A stretch of 64,000 bases of DNA from FEN-1297 sp964498065. GTDB taxonomy: Bacteria > Bacteroidota > Ignavibacteria > Ignavibacteriales > Ignavibacteriaceae. Positions 26,337 to 35,764 of the stretch are shown here, in pieces. Both the position numbers and the translations under genes were made by a program. Under the pieces are notes generated by a model. The model saw nothing but the letters and a program-made list of their open reading frames with translations, had not been told where the DNA came from and did no database searches. How positions within the stretch are numbered: the stretch's first letter is position 1; each line of letters begins with the position of its first letter. The DNA is taken from contig CAZCFZ010000002.1 of NCBI GenBank assembly GCA_964498065.1, positions 53,586-117,585 on the forward strand, written 5' to 3'.

Positions 26337-28007
26337 TTAAGGCTTCAATATACTTTTAAATGATTTTTTAAATTTTGTATATAATAAAGAGACGGCAATC
26401 ATAACAGCACCCAATACAACAAAGGAAACTATCTTATAAGTCGGATCCGAACTTGTAATACCGATTATAAAAACGTACCCTAAAGTCAGCAGAAGAGTAA
26501 GCAGCGCCATCCATCTGTATTTTTTATTTTTTAAAATCAGACTCATTATATAATAAAGGATAGCAACAGCAATCCAGGAAATACTAACCCACCCCTCCGG
26601 AATTGCATGATAAAGAGAATATGGGATGATGAACAATGCGGCTAAAAGATAAGCATTTCTCATCTGCTCGGTTTTAAGTGATAGTCTGTCTTTCTTCCAA
26701 TTTAAAATCCTTGCACTTAATAAAGCTACTATACCAAAACTAATACTAACTATACTAATTTTTCCTTCCATCGCTAAATATGCAATAAATATAATAATAT
26801 ATATAATAAAATTAGCTAATACTATATATTTTGATTTGAACCATACTGCTGTAGATACTACCAGCAGACTCTGCCAGCATAAATAAATAAAAAAGTTAGG
26901 TGAGCTGAATTGAAATACTATTGCCGAGCTCAATGCCAGGTAACCAAGCATTGCATAAATAAAGGTAGAATACATGCTTTCCTTTTTTGTCCAAAATAAA
27001 ACGGCTATAATTAAAAATAATATTGACGCAAGAAGATGATAAATTGTAATGCCTTCTTTCAACATGGATAATGTAATAATGAACAATAGACTATATGCTC
27101 CAATTACATTCATAAAGGAACTAATGATAGATGGTGTTTTTTCAGCTTCCCTATTTTCTCCCAAAATATTTCCGGATGCAAACACAGCCGCATATAGTAA
27201 GACAAAAATAAGATTCAATTCAGGTGAAGTTATTGTTTGAATTGCTTTACCAACTAACGGATTATTTAGAAACCAAATGAAATGAGTGAAATAAGTCAGA
27301 ATAATTCCTAAATGGATTAAATATTCCCACTTGTACTTTAATTTTAGAAAGACTATTAGTGAAGACATCAACAAGATTGTAATGAATAAGAAATACGAAT
27401 TATCGCTCACTATAGCAGCAATATAACCAAACGCTATACTTAATCCTGAAAGATAAATTGATCTCTTTCTGATAGAAATAATAAGATTAAAAACAACTAC
27501 CGGAAGCAGCAATATTAATTCGGCTGAAATATTATTTATTATTACACTTTGGCTGAAGAAATGAAGTCTTAATGTAGTGAAAAATAGGAGTATTAAACTT
27601 CCGCCTAATAAATATCCGCATATGTAAGAATAATTTTTTCTGCAGTAAATTGAAAACCCATAAATTGCAGCGGATATTATGTATCCGAATATCGGTGGGA
27701 AAAAAATAGGAAGATTTTTGTATGGAAATGTTAGGAAAAATGTTATGCCTATTACTAACACAATAATACCAGCTTTTGCCAGCCAGAATTGTCCTATTTT
27801 ATATTCAAGTTCTTCCTCTTTATTCTTATACTCAATATTACCGGCTTCAGTTTTTATTACAGGCTCTGTTGCCGGTTCAACTTTAAGATTTAGATAATCC
27901 TCAATTTTAGAAATGCGCTTTTCTAAACTTTTTAATAAAGAAACTATCTCATCATTTGAAAAATTTTCAGAAGATAAATCGCCGGGAGGAACAGATTTCT
28001 GCATCAT
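26337..28007 (-). CDS. DUF2339 polytopic membrane protein
   Basis: A 556-residue protein. An N-terminal coiled-coil-prone segment (about 18-45, VSLLKSLEKRISKIEDYLN) is followed by LEYKIGQFWLAKAGIIVLVIG, the start of the DUF2339 core, and then about 15 to 18 closely packed hydrophobic helices to the C-terminus. No charged catalytic residues stand out. The family function is unknown; homologues are common in Bacteroidota. The gene is isolated and convergent with the PAP2 gene. Confidence 0.82.
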   Translation of the reverse strand: MMQKSVPPGDLSSENFSNDEIVSLLKSLEKRISKIEDYLNLKVEPATEPVIKTEAGNIEYKNKEEELEYKIGQFWLAKAGIIVLVIGITFFLTFPYKNLPIFFPPIFGYIISAAIYGFSIYCRKNYSYICGYLLGGSLILLFFTTLRLHFFSQSVIINNISAELILLLPVVVFNLIISIRKRSIYLSGLSIAFGYIAAIVSDNSYFLFITILLMSSLIVFLKLKYKWEYLIHLGIILTYFTHFIWFLNNPLVGKAIQTITSPELNLIFVLLYAAVFASGNILGENREAEKTPSIISSFMNVIGAYSLLFIITLSMLKEGITIYHLLASILFLIIAVLFWTKKESMYSTFIYAMLGYLALSSAIVFQFSSPNFFIYLCWQSLLVVSTAVWFKSKYIVLANFIIYIIIFIAYLAMEGKISIVSISFGIVALLSARILNWKKDRLSLKTEQMRNAYLLAALFIIPYSLYHAIPEGWVSISWIAVAILYYIMSLILKNKKYRWMALLTLLLTLGYVFIIGITSSDPTYKIVSFVVLGAVMIAVSLLYTKFKKSFKSILKP

Positions 28008-28129
28008 GCACCTCTTTTATATGATTAATAAATTATCAAGTTCTCACAACCGTTTATTTGAGAACCCATTCATCTGCTAAAAATTTATAGAAGAACAACT
28101 ATTAAAGTAAAATTGATATTTTTAAATTT

Positions 28130-29602
28130 TTACGAATCTTCTTTTTTCTTTTCAATCCTTTTTATGTATAAATATAAAACCAGTGCTAAAAAACTAATTA
28201 TAACCACCGAAATGCCCAATCCAATTCTACGAAAATAGTATTCATGAATAGCCGCCTTAGCTTCCATGTTAACAGTCGAAGTTACTTTTAATCCTTTATC
28301 CACGGTAGCTTTAAATTTATCTAAGTTAAACGCATGCACCATAGTTCTTGACTCAAGTCGGGCCTGCCTGGCATCGCGCAGTTTAAATATTTCTTCATTT
28401 ACTTCCATTCCTTTTTGTTCGGCTTCATTAACTAAAGCTAAGGCAGATTTTTCAGTTGACTCGAGGCTGTCGATAAGAAGTTTCATTGTTTTTACTTCCA
28501 TATAGCCTTTAGGATCTTTATCTTTTTGATGACACCTGTAACAAACCGCCCCGGGTGTAACTCCCAATAATTTATCAGTCGCAGTTACAATATCATGATT
28601 ACTGTGGCAGGTTTCGCATTCCGGAAGTTTCCTTTCATCAAAAGCTTTTTTATGCGGACTTTTAGAAAACAATTCCGCATTTAAGGCATGACATGTACCG
28701 CACACTTCAGAAATTGATTCTATACCCGGAGGTGTTGCTGCATGATTTCCATGACAGCTGTTGCAAGCCGGTGCACCTAAATCATGTTTCTGAAGAAGAG
28801 CAACACCATGAACGCTTTTTGAATACTTTGCATACTGGTCAGTTGGAATCTTATACTCCGCCATGTACTTTACATTGCTATGACACTTAGAACATGTCCC
28901 GGGAATGTTTGTAGGATAAACACTCGACCTAACATCTTTAACCGAAAGAATATCATGGCTTCCATGGCAGCTGGCACACTGCGCAGGTTTTGGATCACCT
29001 TTTGCGTTTCGCATTCCATGGACACTTGTTCTATACTTCTGAAGCTGATCAACTGGGAGCGCAGGATTATATGAACGCATATAAACCGCATTGCTGTGGC
29101 ATTTACCGCATGTTTGAGGAATATTTAGCGGATAGACTGGAGATGCCGGATTATCTACCATAACAATGCCATGTGCATTATGACAAGTAATACATTGAAC
29201 GATCCTTTCAGTACCATCAATTGCTAATCTTCCATGTACACTTTCTTTTAAAAGCTCAAATTGATTCGTAGGAATTTTAGCTCCGTATTTTAACATCATT
29301 AAACTATCGGCATGGCATCTTATACATGTAGCAGTTATATTATCGCCTTTTGGAACTCCTTTGAATCCGGCACTCTTACTCATAGCTTTATCCATGTCAT
29401 CGGTTTGATTATCACCTCCATGGCAATCTGCACAAGAAATTCCCTTTTTAAAGTGAATATCATTCTTAAATAATTCTGCGGGCTTTCCACCTAAGGTTGA
29501 GTGGCAGACATAGCATTGATCCTCTTTCGCCGAAGCATTTTTAGGAAAGGTGAAGATAAAAAATGAAATAAAAAATAAAGTTTGAATTAATATTTTCTTC
29601 AT
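28130..29602 (-). CDS. 11-heme membrane-anchored cytochrome c
   Basis: About 490 residues with a signal peptide (ending NASAKE), eleven CXXCH sites (CYVCH, CADCH, CIRCH, CITCH, CGKCH, CASCH, CSKCH, CNSCH, CGTCH, CETCH, CYRCH), then a helical segment and a C-terminal transmembrane helix (VVIISFLALVLYLYI) with a basic tail. The start is set at ATG 29602, which overlaps the cytochrome b stop as ATGA and has AGGG upstream; a longer model would begin at GTG 29611. Placed after Rieske and cytochrome b genes, it probably takes the position of cytochrome c1/f as electron acceptor of that bc complex. Confidence 0.92.
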   Translation of the reverse strand: MKKILIQTLFFISFFIFTFPKNASAKEDQCYVCHSTLGGKPAELFKNDIHFKKGISCADCHGGDNQTDDMDKAMSKSAGFKGVPKGDNITATCIRCHADSLMMLKYGAKIPTNQFELLKESVHGRLAIDGTERIVQCITCHNAHGIVMVDNPASPVYPLNIPQTCGKCHSNAVYMRSYNPALPVDQLQKYRTSVHGMRNAKGDPKPAQCASCHGSHDILSVKDVRSSVYPTNIPGTCSKCHSNVKYMAEYKIPTDQYAKYSKSVHGVALLQKHDLGAPACNSCHGNHAATPPGIESISEVCGTCHALNAELFSKSPHKKAFDERKLPECETCHSNHDIVTATDKLLGVTPGAVCYRCHQKDKDPKGYMEVKTMKLLIDSLESTEKSALALVNEAEQKGMEVNEEIFKLRDARQARLESRTMVHAFNLDKFKATVDKGLKVTSTVNMEAKAAIHEYYFRRIGLGISVVIISFLALVLYLYIKRIEKKKEDS

Positions 29603-30678
29603 GATGTCCACCCTAAAATGGTTAAGATTATGATGAAAATGACTGCAAACAAACCGGCATAATTTATAAATCTATTATGTTCTCCTCTTGAACTTTTTCT
29701 ATCCCAGAACGGAACCAGTAGCCATAAAACTGCTGCAGCACCAAAAAGAAGTATTCCTACCAATTCGCCTTCAATCGATAATATGTAAGCCGGAAAATAT
29801 TTAAGACTCTGGAACATAAAGAGGAAATACCATTCGGGTTTAATACCTGCAGGTGCAGCAGAAAATGGATCAGCTTTATGGCCTAAATCTGCAGGGAAGA
29901 AAACAGCGAGAATTGCCAGAACATTTAATACAAGCAGCCAGAGAAGTAGATCCCTTAACATAAAATTGGGGAAAAACGGCATTGTCTTTTTTTCTTTTGA
30001 ACTTGCTTTTTCAAGATGTAAAGGTTCGCTTATTCCCTGACGCTGAATTAAAATGAGGTGAATTCCTAAAATTATTGTAAAAATCCCCGGCAGCAAAGCA
30101 ACATGAAATCCGAATAATCTTGAAAGGGTAGCACCTGTTACATCATCCCCGCCGCGGATAAACTCTTTAATCGGTTCGCCGATCCATGGAATTTGACCGG
30201 CAATATCCGAACCGACTTTGGTAGCAAAAAAGGAAAGTTCATTCCAGGGTAAAAGATAACCGCTAAAACCAAAACCAAGTGCCATAAAAAACATAAACAC
30301 CCCTGTTATCCAAGTTAATTCTCTTGGCTTTCGATAAGCTTTTTCAAAATATACGCTGAACATATGTATAAATATGGAGAGTATAAATAGATTTGCCGAC
30401 CAGGCATGAATTGATCTTACTAACCATCCAAACTGTACTTTAGACATAATAAACTGGACACTTTCAAATGCTAAGTCGGCGCTTCCCTTATAATAAAACA
30501 ACAGCATAATCCCGGTAACCACCTGGATAATAAAAAGGAAAAGGGATACTCCACCGAAATAATACCAGATCGAGTACCTATGTACGGGGACATATTTTTT
30601 CCCCATAAACTTAACTAAATCTTCAAGCTGAACACGTTCATCTATCCAGCCATAAAGGTTTTTCCAAAAACTTTTCAT
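29599..30678 (-). CDS. cytochrome b of a bc-type quinol oxidoreductase
   Basis: A 359-residue membrane protein. Heme ligands are His91/His105 and His192/His207; the second pair is spaced by 15, as in cytochrome b6 rather than mitochondrial cytochrome b. The Qo-site PEWY (KPEWYFLFMFQSLKYFP) lies in the C-terminal part, so b6 and a shortened subunit IV are fused. It starts seven bases after the Rieske stop with GAGGAA upstream and overlaps the 11-heme cytochrome gene. It oxidises quinol and passes electrons to the Rieske protein and back to the b hemes. Confidence 0.95.
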   Translation of the reverse strand: MKSFWKNLYGWIDERVQLEDLVKFMGKKYVPVHRYSIWYYFGGVSLFLFIIQVVTGIMLLFYYKGSADLAFESVQFIMSKVQFGWLVRSIHAWSANLFILSIFIHMFSVYFEKAYRKPRELTWITGVFMFFMALGFGFSGYLLPWNELSFFATKVGSDIAGQIPWIGEPIKEFIRGGDDVTGATLSRLFGFHVALLPGIFTIILGIHLILIQRQGISEPLHLEKASSKEKKTMPFFPNFMLRDLLLWLLVLNVLAILAVFFPADLGHKADPFSAAPAGIKPEWYFLFMFQSLKYFPAYILSIEGELVGILLFGAAAVLWLLVPFWDRKSSRGEHNRFINYAGLFAVIFIIILTILGWTS

Positions 30679-30685
30679 AGCTTCC

Positions 30686-31141
30686 TCAGGTTAGTTTTGA
30701 AACAAAAACTTCATCACCTTTTACTACAACTCTGTATGGTGCCAGAGGTCTTGGAGGCGGGCCGGAAATATTTCTTCCATTTAAATCGTACTTTCCGTTA
30801 TGGCATGCACACCAGATTAGTTCCAAGTCTTTTCTAAATTGCACTGTACAATTTAAATGAGTACACACAGCTGAGAACGCTCGCAATTCGCCGGTTTTTG
30901 TGCGAATAAGAATAACCGGTATATTACCAAACCGGATAATTTTTCCGCTGTCTTTTTTTATTTCACTAAGCTTTCCGACTTTAACGCTGGATACTTCTAC
31001 TTCGTTTTGTTTGGGAGGTTTTAAATAAGATATTATAGGATAGAAAATCGAAATTACCAGGCCGGCAATTCCACCCGTCAGCAAGTATTTCAGGAAATCG
31101 CGTCTTGTTTTTCGGACCGGCTCTTCATTTGAATAATTCAT
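30686..31141 (-). CDS. Rieske iron-sulfur protein
   Basis: A 151-residue protein with a twin-arginine-like start (RKTRRDFLKY) and one membrane helix. Cluster ligands are Cys93 and His95 in CTHLNC and Cys111 and His114 in CACHNG; Cys98 and Cys113 would form the disulfide. Box 2 is CACHNG in place of the commoner CPCHGG/S. It is the high-potential acceptor of quinol electrons in the bc complex with the cytochrome b encoded next. It is 114 bp downstream of the 7-heme cytochrome gene. Confidence 0.94.
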   Translation of the reverse strand: MNYSNEEPVRKTRRDFLKYLLTGGIAGLVISIFYPIISYLKPPKQNEVEVSSVKVGKLSEIKKDSGKIIRFGNIPVILIRTKTGELRAFSAVCTHLNCTVQFRKDLELIWCACHNGKYDLNGRNISGPPPRPLAPYRVVVKGDEVFVSKLT

Positions 31142-31255
31142 GATATTTACCCTTCATTTAAAGTAAACTCACAAAGCCTTATTTCCTATTTAATAACAGG
31201 AGTCCGTATGTTGTTAATTTATTAAAACAAAAATCGCTTAATTTATTTTATTAAA

Positions 31256-32749
31256 TTATTTTTTACCATGACAATCGCTGCAGAGTGTTTCTTTCCAAGA
31301 ATCTCCAATATCAATCGGATGACGATAATTGATACCTTTTAAAGAAAGTTCAGGTTTTTCATTTCCAAACTGCTGAGCAAGAATTGTATGACATGCAGTG
31401 CAGCTCTTAGTTATAACTTTCCCGTCTTTACTTACATGTTTACCATCGTGGCACCTGAAACAGCCTGGGGAATATAAGTGACCTATATTATTGGGATATT
31501 TTTTCCAGGATACATTCATTGAAGGAAAATAATTTAGTGAATATATTTTTTGTACTTTTTTAATTGAATTTTCTATACTAGCTTTTTTAGCAGCATATAT
31601 TGCCGGATAATTTCCCTGGTAAAACTCTTCAATAAAAGTTTTAATACTATCCAATGCAATCGATTTACTTGTATACCCTGCATCCAAAGCTCTTACAGAA
31701 ATACTTTTGATATAAGGCAGGGTTGTGTCGATAAATCCATCTGCCATCATATCATTTACTGACGATGCAGGCGGACTGTAGACATGTGTAGGCCGGTTAT
31801 GACAGTCAATGCAATCCATTGTTCTGTAATTGCCGTTCTTTAATTGTTCTTTTGAAACAGGAATGTCTGTGCTTCTATAAATAGTAGACTTACCATTTTT
31901 TGATTCTATCTTAACCCAAGGAATAACCTGGCGTGATGAATCCGTTGCGAGATAAGTAATTTTGTTTGCAATATTCATATGCCAGTGAATACCGGATGTT
32001 ACACCGGATTCTTCATTTCCACCGCCAATATTTATCAAGAGTGTCAATGTCATTCTTGAATTATCTTTATCTGATAAGAAATAAACTTTTTTCTTTTCCA
32101 TCTTACTGTAAAATGCATTTGGCCAATGGCATTGCTCGCATGTGCCTTGTGCAGGCCTTAAATTTGCAACAGGTGTTGGAATTGGTTTTGAATATTTATT
32201 AAATATATAGGAATAAACCTGGTAAGCCCCGCTTAGTTTAGATTTAACATACCAAGTAGTTCCGGGTCCAATATGACAAGCTACGCATGCAACACGGGCA
32301 TGCGGAGAATTAGCATGAGAGACATATTCTGGATTCATTACTTTATGACAAATCGTTCCGCAAAAATCTACCGATTCGGTATAATCGTAAGCTTTAAAAC
32401 TTCCAAATGCCGTAAAGATTAATAATAAAATAGTTCCGATAGTAAAAATAGTAACTGCTCTTCTTTGCCTGGGATCGTTTAAATCAATTTTAGGAAGTCT
32501 TTCATCTCTATGCTTTCCATGTCTCTCCCTAACATGTTCACGATAAATTCCGAATGCAATAAGTAAAAGCCCCAAAATTAGAATTGCCGGTAAAATAATA
32601 AAAGTTATGATGCCTAAATACGGTGATTGCTTCGAACTGAACGCTTCCAAAATTGTTAATAACAATATAATGGCAAAACTTCCCGTTGCAATAGCGGTTC
32701 CTGTAAGTGTAATAGGATTATAAAACGATGTAGGCAGCCATTTTCTCAT
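31256..32749 (-). CDS. 7-heme NapC/NirT-like inner membrane cytochrome c
   Basis: A 497-residue protein with three hydrophobic helices near the N-terminus (about 13-35, 44-68 and 98-116), then seven heme sites: CGTICH (130-135, a CX3CH site), CVACH, CEQCH, CIDCH, CFRCH, CTACH and CSDCH. The block HANSPHARVACVACHIGPG is typical of NapC/NirT quinol dehydrogenases. In architecture it resembles ImcH of Geobacter, a 7-heme NapC/NirT-type protein of the inner membrane, but orthology cannot be shown here. It should take electrons from the quinol pool and give them to periplasmic cytochromes. Confidence 0.9.
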   Translation of the reverse strand: MRKWLPTSFYNPITLTGTAIATGSFAIILLLTILEAFSSKQSPYLGIITFIILPAILILGLLLIAFGIYREHVRERHGKHRDERLPKIDLNDPRQRRAVTIFTIGTILLLIFTAFGSFKAYDYTESVDFCGTICHKVMNPEYVSHANSPHARVACVACHIGPGTTWYVKSKLSGAYQVYSYIFNKYSKPIPTPVANLRPAQGTCEQCHWPNAFYSKMEKKKVYFLSDKDNSRMTLTLLINIGGGNEESGVTSGIHWHMNIANKITYLATDSSRQVIPWVKIESKNGKSTIYRSTDIPVSKEQLKNGNYRTMDCIDCHNRPTHVYSPPASSVNDMMADGFIDTTLPYIKSISVRALDAGYTSKSIALDSIKTFIEEFYQGNYPAIYAAKKASIENSIKKVQKIYSLNYFPSMNVSWKKYPNNIGHLYSPGCFRCHDGKHVSKDGKVITKSCTACHTILAQQFGNEKPELSLKGINYRHPIDIGDSWKETLCSDCHGKK

Positions 32750-32798
32750 TATATATTTACTCTCTTTCTTCTAAAAAGGATTTTAATCCAAGCAAACT

Positions 32799-33695
32799 TT
32801 ATCTGTAAGCAAAAATCATTGCATAAATAATCCATACTATAATGCTGAAGCCAATTGACAGAGCTATCCAACCGAAAACTTTAATTGCTTTTATTACAAT
32901 CGGAGGATACGGTTCAACAAGATATTTTTCCAGTTCACCTTTTTCAACAAGTTCTTTATATTCGGCAGGCCGGTCAATTTTAAATTCCTCCAACGGCACT
33001 CTTCCTGAAAAAATTACAATATCCATCGGAAATTTTTCAGGGCGTAAATGTGTATTAAAAAAATGAACTGTAAAAATAAAGCCTGTTGCCAGCAGAGCTT
33101 CATCGCTGTGAATTATAGTAGCAACATTAATAACCCAGCCAGGTAAGATACTTGTTAACACCTCAGGAAACCAAAGGGTCAATCCTGTAGAACCAATAAC
33201 AAAAATTCCCCAGAAAACTGCGAAGTAATCAAACTTTTCCCAGTATGTCCACCTTCCGTATTGGGGCCTTTTACCCCTGCCTAAAAACCATTTTAATGTA
33301 CCGGCAATATCTTTTAAATCCTTTTTGTTAAAGATCATGCTGTTAGGATTAAAAATAAGGTTCTTCCAGGTTTTATATTCTTTCTTTTTTAATTTTTTCA
33401 ATTCAACAATATGAATTGTAAATATGGTAAGCATTACTACGGCAAAGAAACGATGAATGTATCCAGCCGACTGAAATCCTCCCAGTAGATGAGACAAAAT
33501 AACAGCCCAGCCAGTGTAAGAAAATTTTAATGTCATCCCTGTAAGTGCGAGACTTATAAAACTGACAATCATCGCAATATGCAATACACGATTGAGACGG
33601 GTGAATCGTTGGTATTGCAATTTTTTCTTCCCATTTGAAATTACTATTGGGGATTCCAATTTTTCATCAACAATTTTTTCTGCTGAATTATTCAT
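32799..33695 (-). CDS. b561-type membrane cytochrome b subunit
   Basis: About 298 residues with an N-terminal cytoplasmic stretch and about five helices. Likely heme-ligand histidines lie in FTRLNRVLHIAMIVSF, GYIHRFFAVVMLTIFTIHI and FTVHFFNTHLRPEKFPMD; the last block is typical of formate dehydrogenase gamma / Ni-Fe hydrogenase b subunits. The ATG at 33695 is chosen over 33731 because GGTGAGG precedes it, giving an eight-base overlap with the 19-heme gene. It probably anchors the 19-heme cytochrome and links it to quinones. Confidence 0.88.
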   Translation of the reverse strand: MNNSAEKIVDEKLESPIVISNGKKKLQYQRFTRLNRVLHIAMIVSFISLALTGMTLKFSYTGWAVILSHLLGGFQSAGYIHRFFAVVMLTIFTIHIVELKKLKKKEYKTWKNLIFNPNSMIFNKKDLKDIAGTLKWFLGRGKRPQYGRWTYWEKFDYFAVFWGIFVIGSTGLTLWFPEVLTSILPGWVINVATIIHSDEALLATGFIFTVHFFNTHLRPEKFPMDIVIFSGRVPLEEFKIDRPAEYKELVEKGELEKYLVEPYPPIVIKAIKVFGWIALSIGFSIIVWIIYAMIFAYR

Positions 33696-35709
33696 TATCC
33701 TCACCTTTAATTTCATCTCCGGAAGTTTCATCTGTCTCAGAATTATCAGCTAATAATTTCTTCATCTCTTTCCTATATTGAAGTGAACGCGGCAGCCATA
33801 ATAATGTATGCACACCTGCAATAAAAAATGTTCCTACTAAAAGACCGGTCATACCCCAAAATGTCCAAAACAAAAACGGATACTTTGCGGGTTCATGATG
33901 CGTAGCGTGAGTAAAATATCCGGCAAACTGTCTAGTAGCTCCTTCATGGCACTTTTTACAAGTCTCAACTTTATTTTGGAAACTAAGATGAGATTTTGGA
34001 TTCTCAACAGGTAAGATATCATGCGCTCCATGACAGTCCCAGCATTTAGCTGTTTTAGCATATCCTAATCTTGAAACCTGTCCGTGATAAGTATTGAAAT
34101 AAGATTCTGCATAATTTTTATGGCAGTTGCCGCAGATACGCATAATCTCAAGTCTAAAACCAGCATTATCCGTACGACTTATTTTATGAGCACTATGGCA
34201 GTCATAACATACAGGTAATCTTTTATCTGTTTTAGTTACACTAGGTGAATGGACACTGCTTTCCAGCTGCTTTTCAATACCGTAATGACATTTGCCGCAT
34301 GTTGCAGCAATATTATTTCTATTTACACTAGAATTAGGTGCATTATGAGGAAGCTCCATATGAGCAGTATGACAATCAGTACATGTTGCTGTTACAGTTA
34401 GTCCGCTTTTCAATAATCCTTTACCATGAATACTCTCGGTATAGTTTTCCAAGATATCATGTTCTTTACCAACATATCTGACTGCTGCGGGTTCACCTTT
34501 ACGATGGCACTTTCCGCAGAGTGTCGGAATATTTGTATGGAATATTGGAGATGCAGGATTTTTATTGCTTAATACATAATGAGAACCATGGCATTCTTCA
34601 CAAGTTGGCGCATTTGGATCATTCTTTGCATACAATTGTCCGTGTATACTTTGCTTATATTGATCACCTTCATTTGCATGACAAATAGAACAATCAACCT
34701 TAGAAGTTATTCCTGTACACGGGCGAACCAAAGACGGATTAACCATATTATGACATTGGCTGCAGGAAATTTTTGAATGTACTGAGTTTTGCAATTTTAC
34801 AACATCAACAAACATAGATCTGCCATCAGCAGATTTTAAATTTGTTCTGCCGTGACAATTTAAACAATCCTGATTAGCTACGCTCTCCTTGTACAATACA
34901 TTTCTAATTTTATGAGGCGGATGGCAGTCAACACAAACCGGAAGCGTATGAGGTTTTTGTTCCCACAATTTACCTTTAATAATTTTTCTGTGCACAATTT
35001 CAATTTCCTGATGGCACTTTGTACAGGTAGCAGGAATATTTCTTCGAGCTATTGTTGATTGAGGATCGGAAGGCGGAAGAATTTTATGCGGAGAATGACA
35101 TGATGCACAATTTGCTGCTACTGAAAGTCCTTTCTGAAGAAGCCCTACTCCATGAATACTTTCGGAATAATTTTCGAGTATATGATCTTGCGGTATATGC
35201 CTCTGTACCTGAACTTTTGTTCCTTCTTTATGACAAGACCCGCATACAAAAGGAATTTTAATCGGCGCCACTGCTGAACGTATGTCATTTACAGGGAGAA
35301 TATCATGAGATCCATGGCAGTTCTGACAACGCGGGGCTAACGGATCTCCTTTTGCAACAGCTTTCCCATGAATACTTTCCGAATATAATTTCTGTTCGTC
35401 ATCATGGCAGGGAACGCATTGTGCAGGCGCTACATTTGTCTTATGAGGAAAATCGGAACCGGCTAAATCTGCATGGCAGTCTATACATTGATTACCGCTA
35501 TGAACCGATTCAGCCAACTTTTTACTGTCAACGTATACGGAAAATGTTTTGCCGTTTTTTTTGCCGGTTAGTGTTTTATCACTATGACACATTAAGCAAT
35601 CACTGTTTTCCTGTCCATATAAAACTGTGCTTGCAACCAGCATAGATATGAATATCAAAAAATATCTTTTGGCAGGAATAATATGAAAGATTAGTTTGTA
35701 CAAATTCAT
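33688..35709 (-). CDS. 19-heme cytochrome c with internal tandem duplication
   Basis: A 673-residue exported cytochrome: signal peptide (about 12-32), nineteen CXXCH sites between residues 38 and 588, and a C-terminal transmembrane helix (about 612-640) with a charged tail. Residues 38-270 (hemes 1-8) and 282-515 (hemes 9-16) align heme for heme, including the shared phrases ILENYSESIHG/ILENYTESIHG and CQNCHGSHDIL/CEECHGSHYVL. Hemes 17-19 form an extra tail. The many SIHG motifs supply distal His ligands, so bis-His hemes are likely. It overlaps the b561 gene and should form a wire from the inner membrane. Confidence 0.93.
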   Translation of the reverse strand: MNLYKLIFHIIPAKRYFLIFISMLVASTVLYGQENSDCLMCHSDKTLTGKKNGKTFSVYVDSKKLAESVHSGNQCIDCHADLAGSDFPHKTNVAPAQCVPCHDDEQKLYSESIHGKAVAKGDPLAPRCQNCHGSHDILPVNDIRSAVAPIKIPFVCGSCHKEGTKVQVQRHIPQDHILENYSESIHGVGLLQKGLSVAANCASCHSPHKILPPSDPQSTIARRNIPATCTKCHQEIEIVHRKIIKGKLWEQKPHTLPVCVDCHPPHKIRNVLYKESVANQDCLNCHGRTNLKSADGRSMFVDVVKLQNSVHSKISCSQCHNMVNPSLVRPCTGITSKVDCSICHANEGDQYKQSIHGQLYAKNDPNAPTCEECHGSHYVLSNKNPASPIFHTNIPTLCGKCHRKGEPAAVRYVGKEHDILENYTESIHGKGLLKSGLTVTATCTDCHTAHMELPHNAPNSSVNRNNIAATCGKCHYGIEKQLESSVHSPSVTKTDKRLPVCYDCHSAHKISRTDNAGFRLEIMRICGNCHKNYAESYFNTYHGQVSRLGYAKTAKCWDCHGAHDILPVENPKSHLSFQNKVETCKKCHEGATRQFAGYFTHATHHEPAKYPFLFWTFWGMTGLLVGTFFIAGVHTLLWLPRSLQYRKEMKKLLADNSETDETSGDEIKGEDNE

Positions 35710-35764
35710 CCGATAATAATTCCTTTTTTCAAAATTTTCTCCTTACACGCAGGTTATCCTAAAT

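Noticed and set aside
34690..34730. Possible extra heme site around RPCTGITSKVDC in the 19-heme protein
   Set aside because: Cys spacing does not match CXXCH or known long variants; only the following CSICH is counted.
35352..35645. 97-codon plus-strand frame rich in His and Tyr
   Set aside because: It is the reverse image of CXXCH codons of the 19-heme cytochrome (the many CAT/ATG triplets create open antisense frames).
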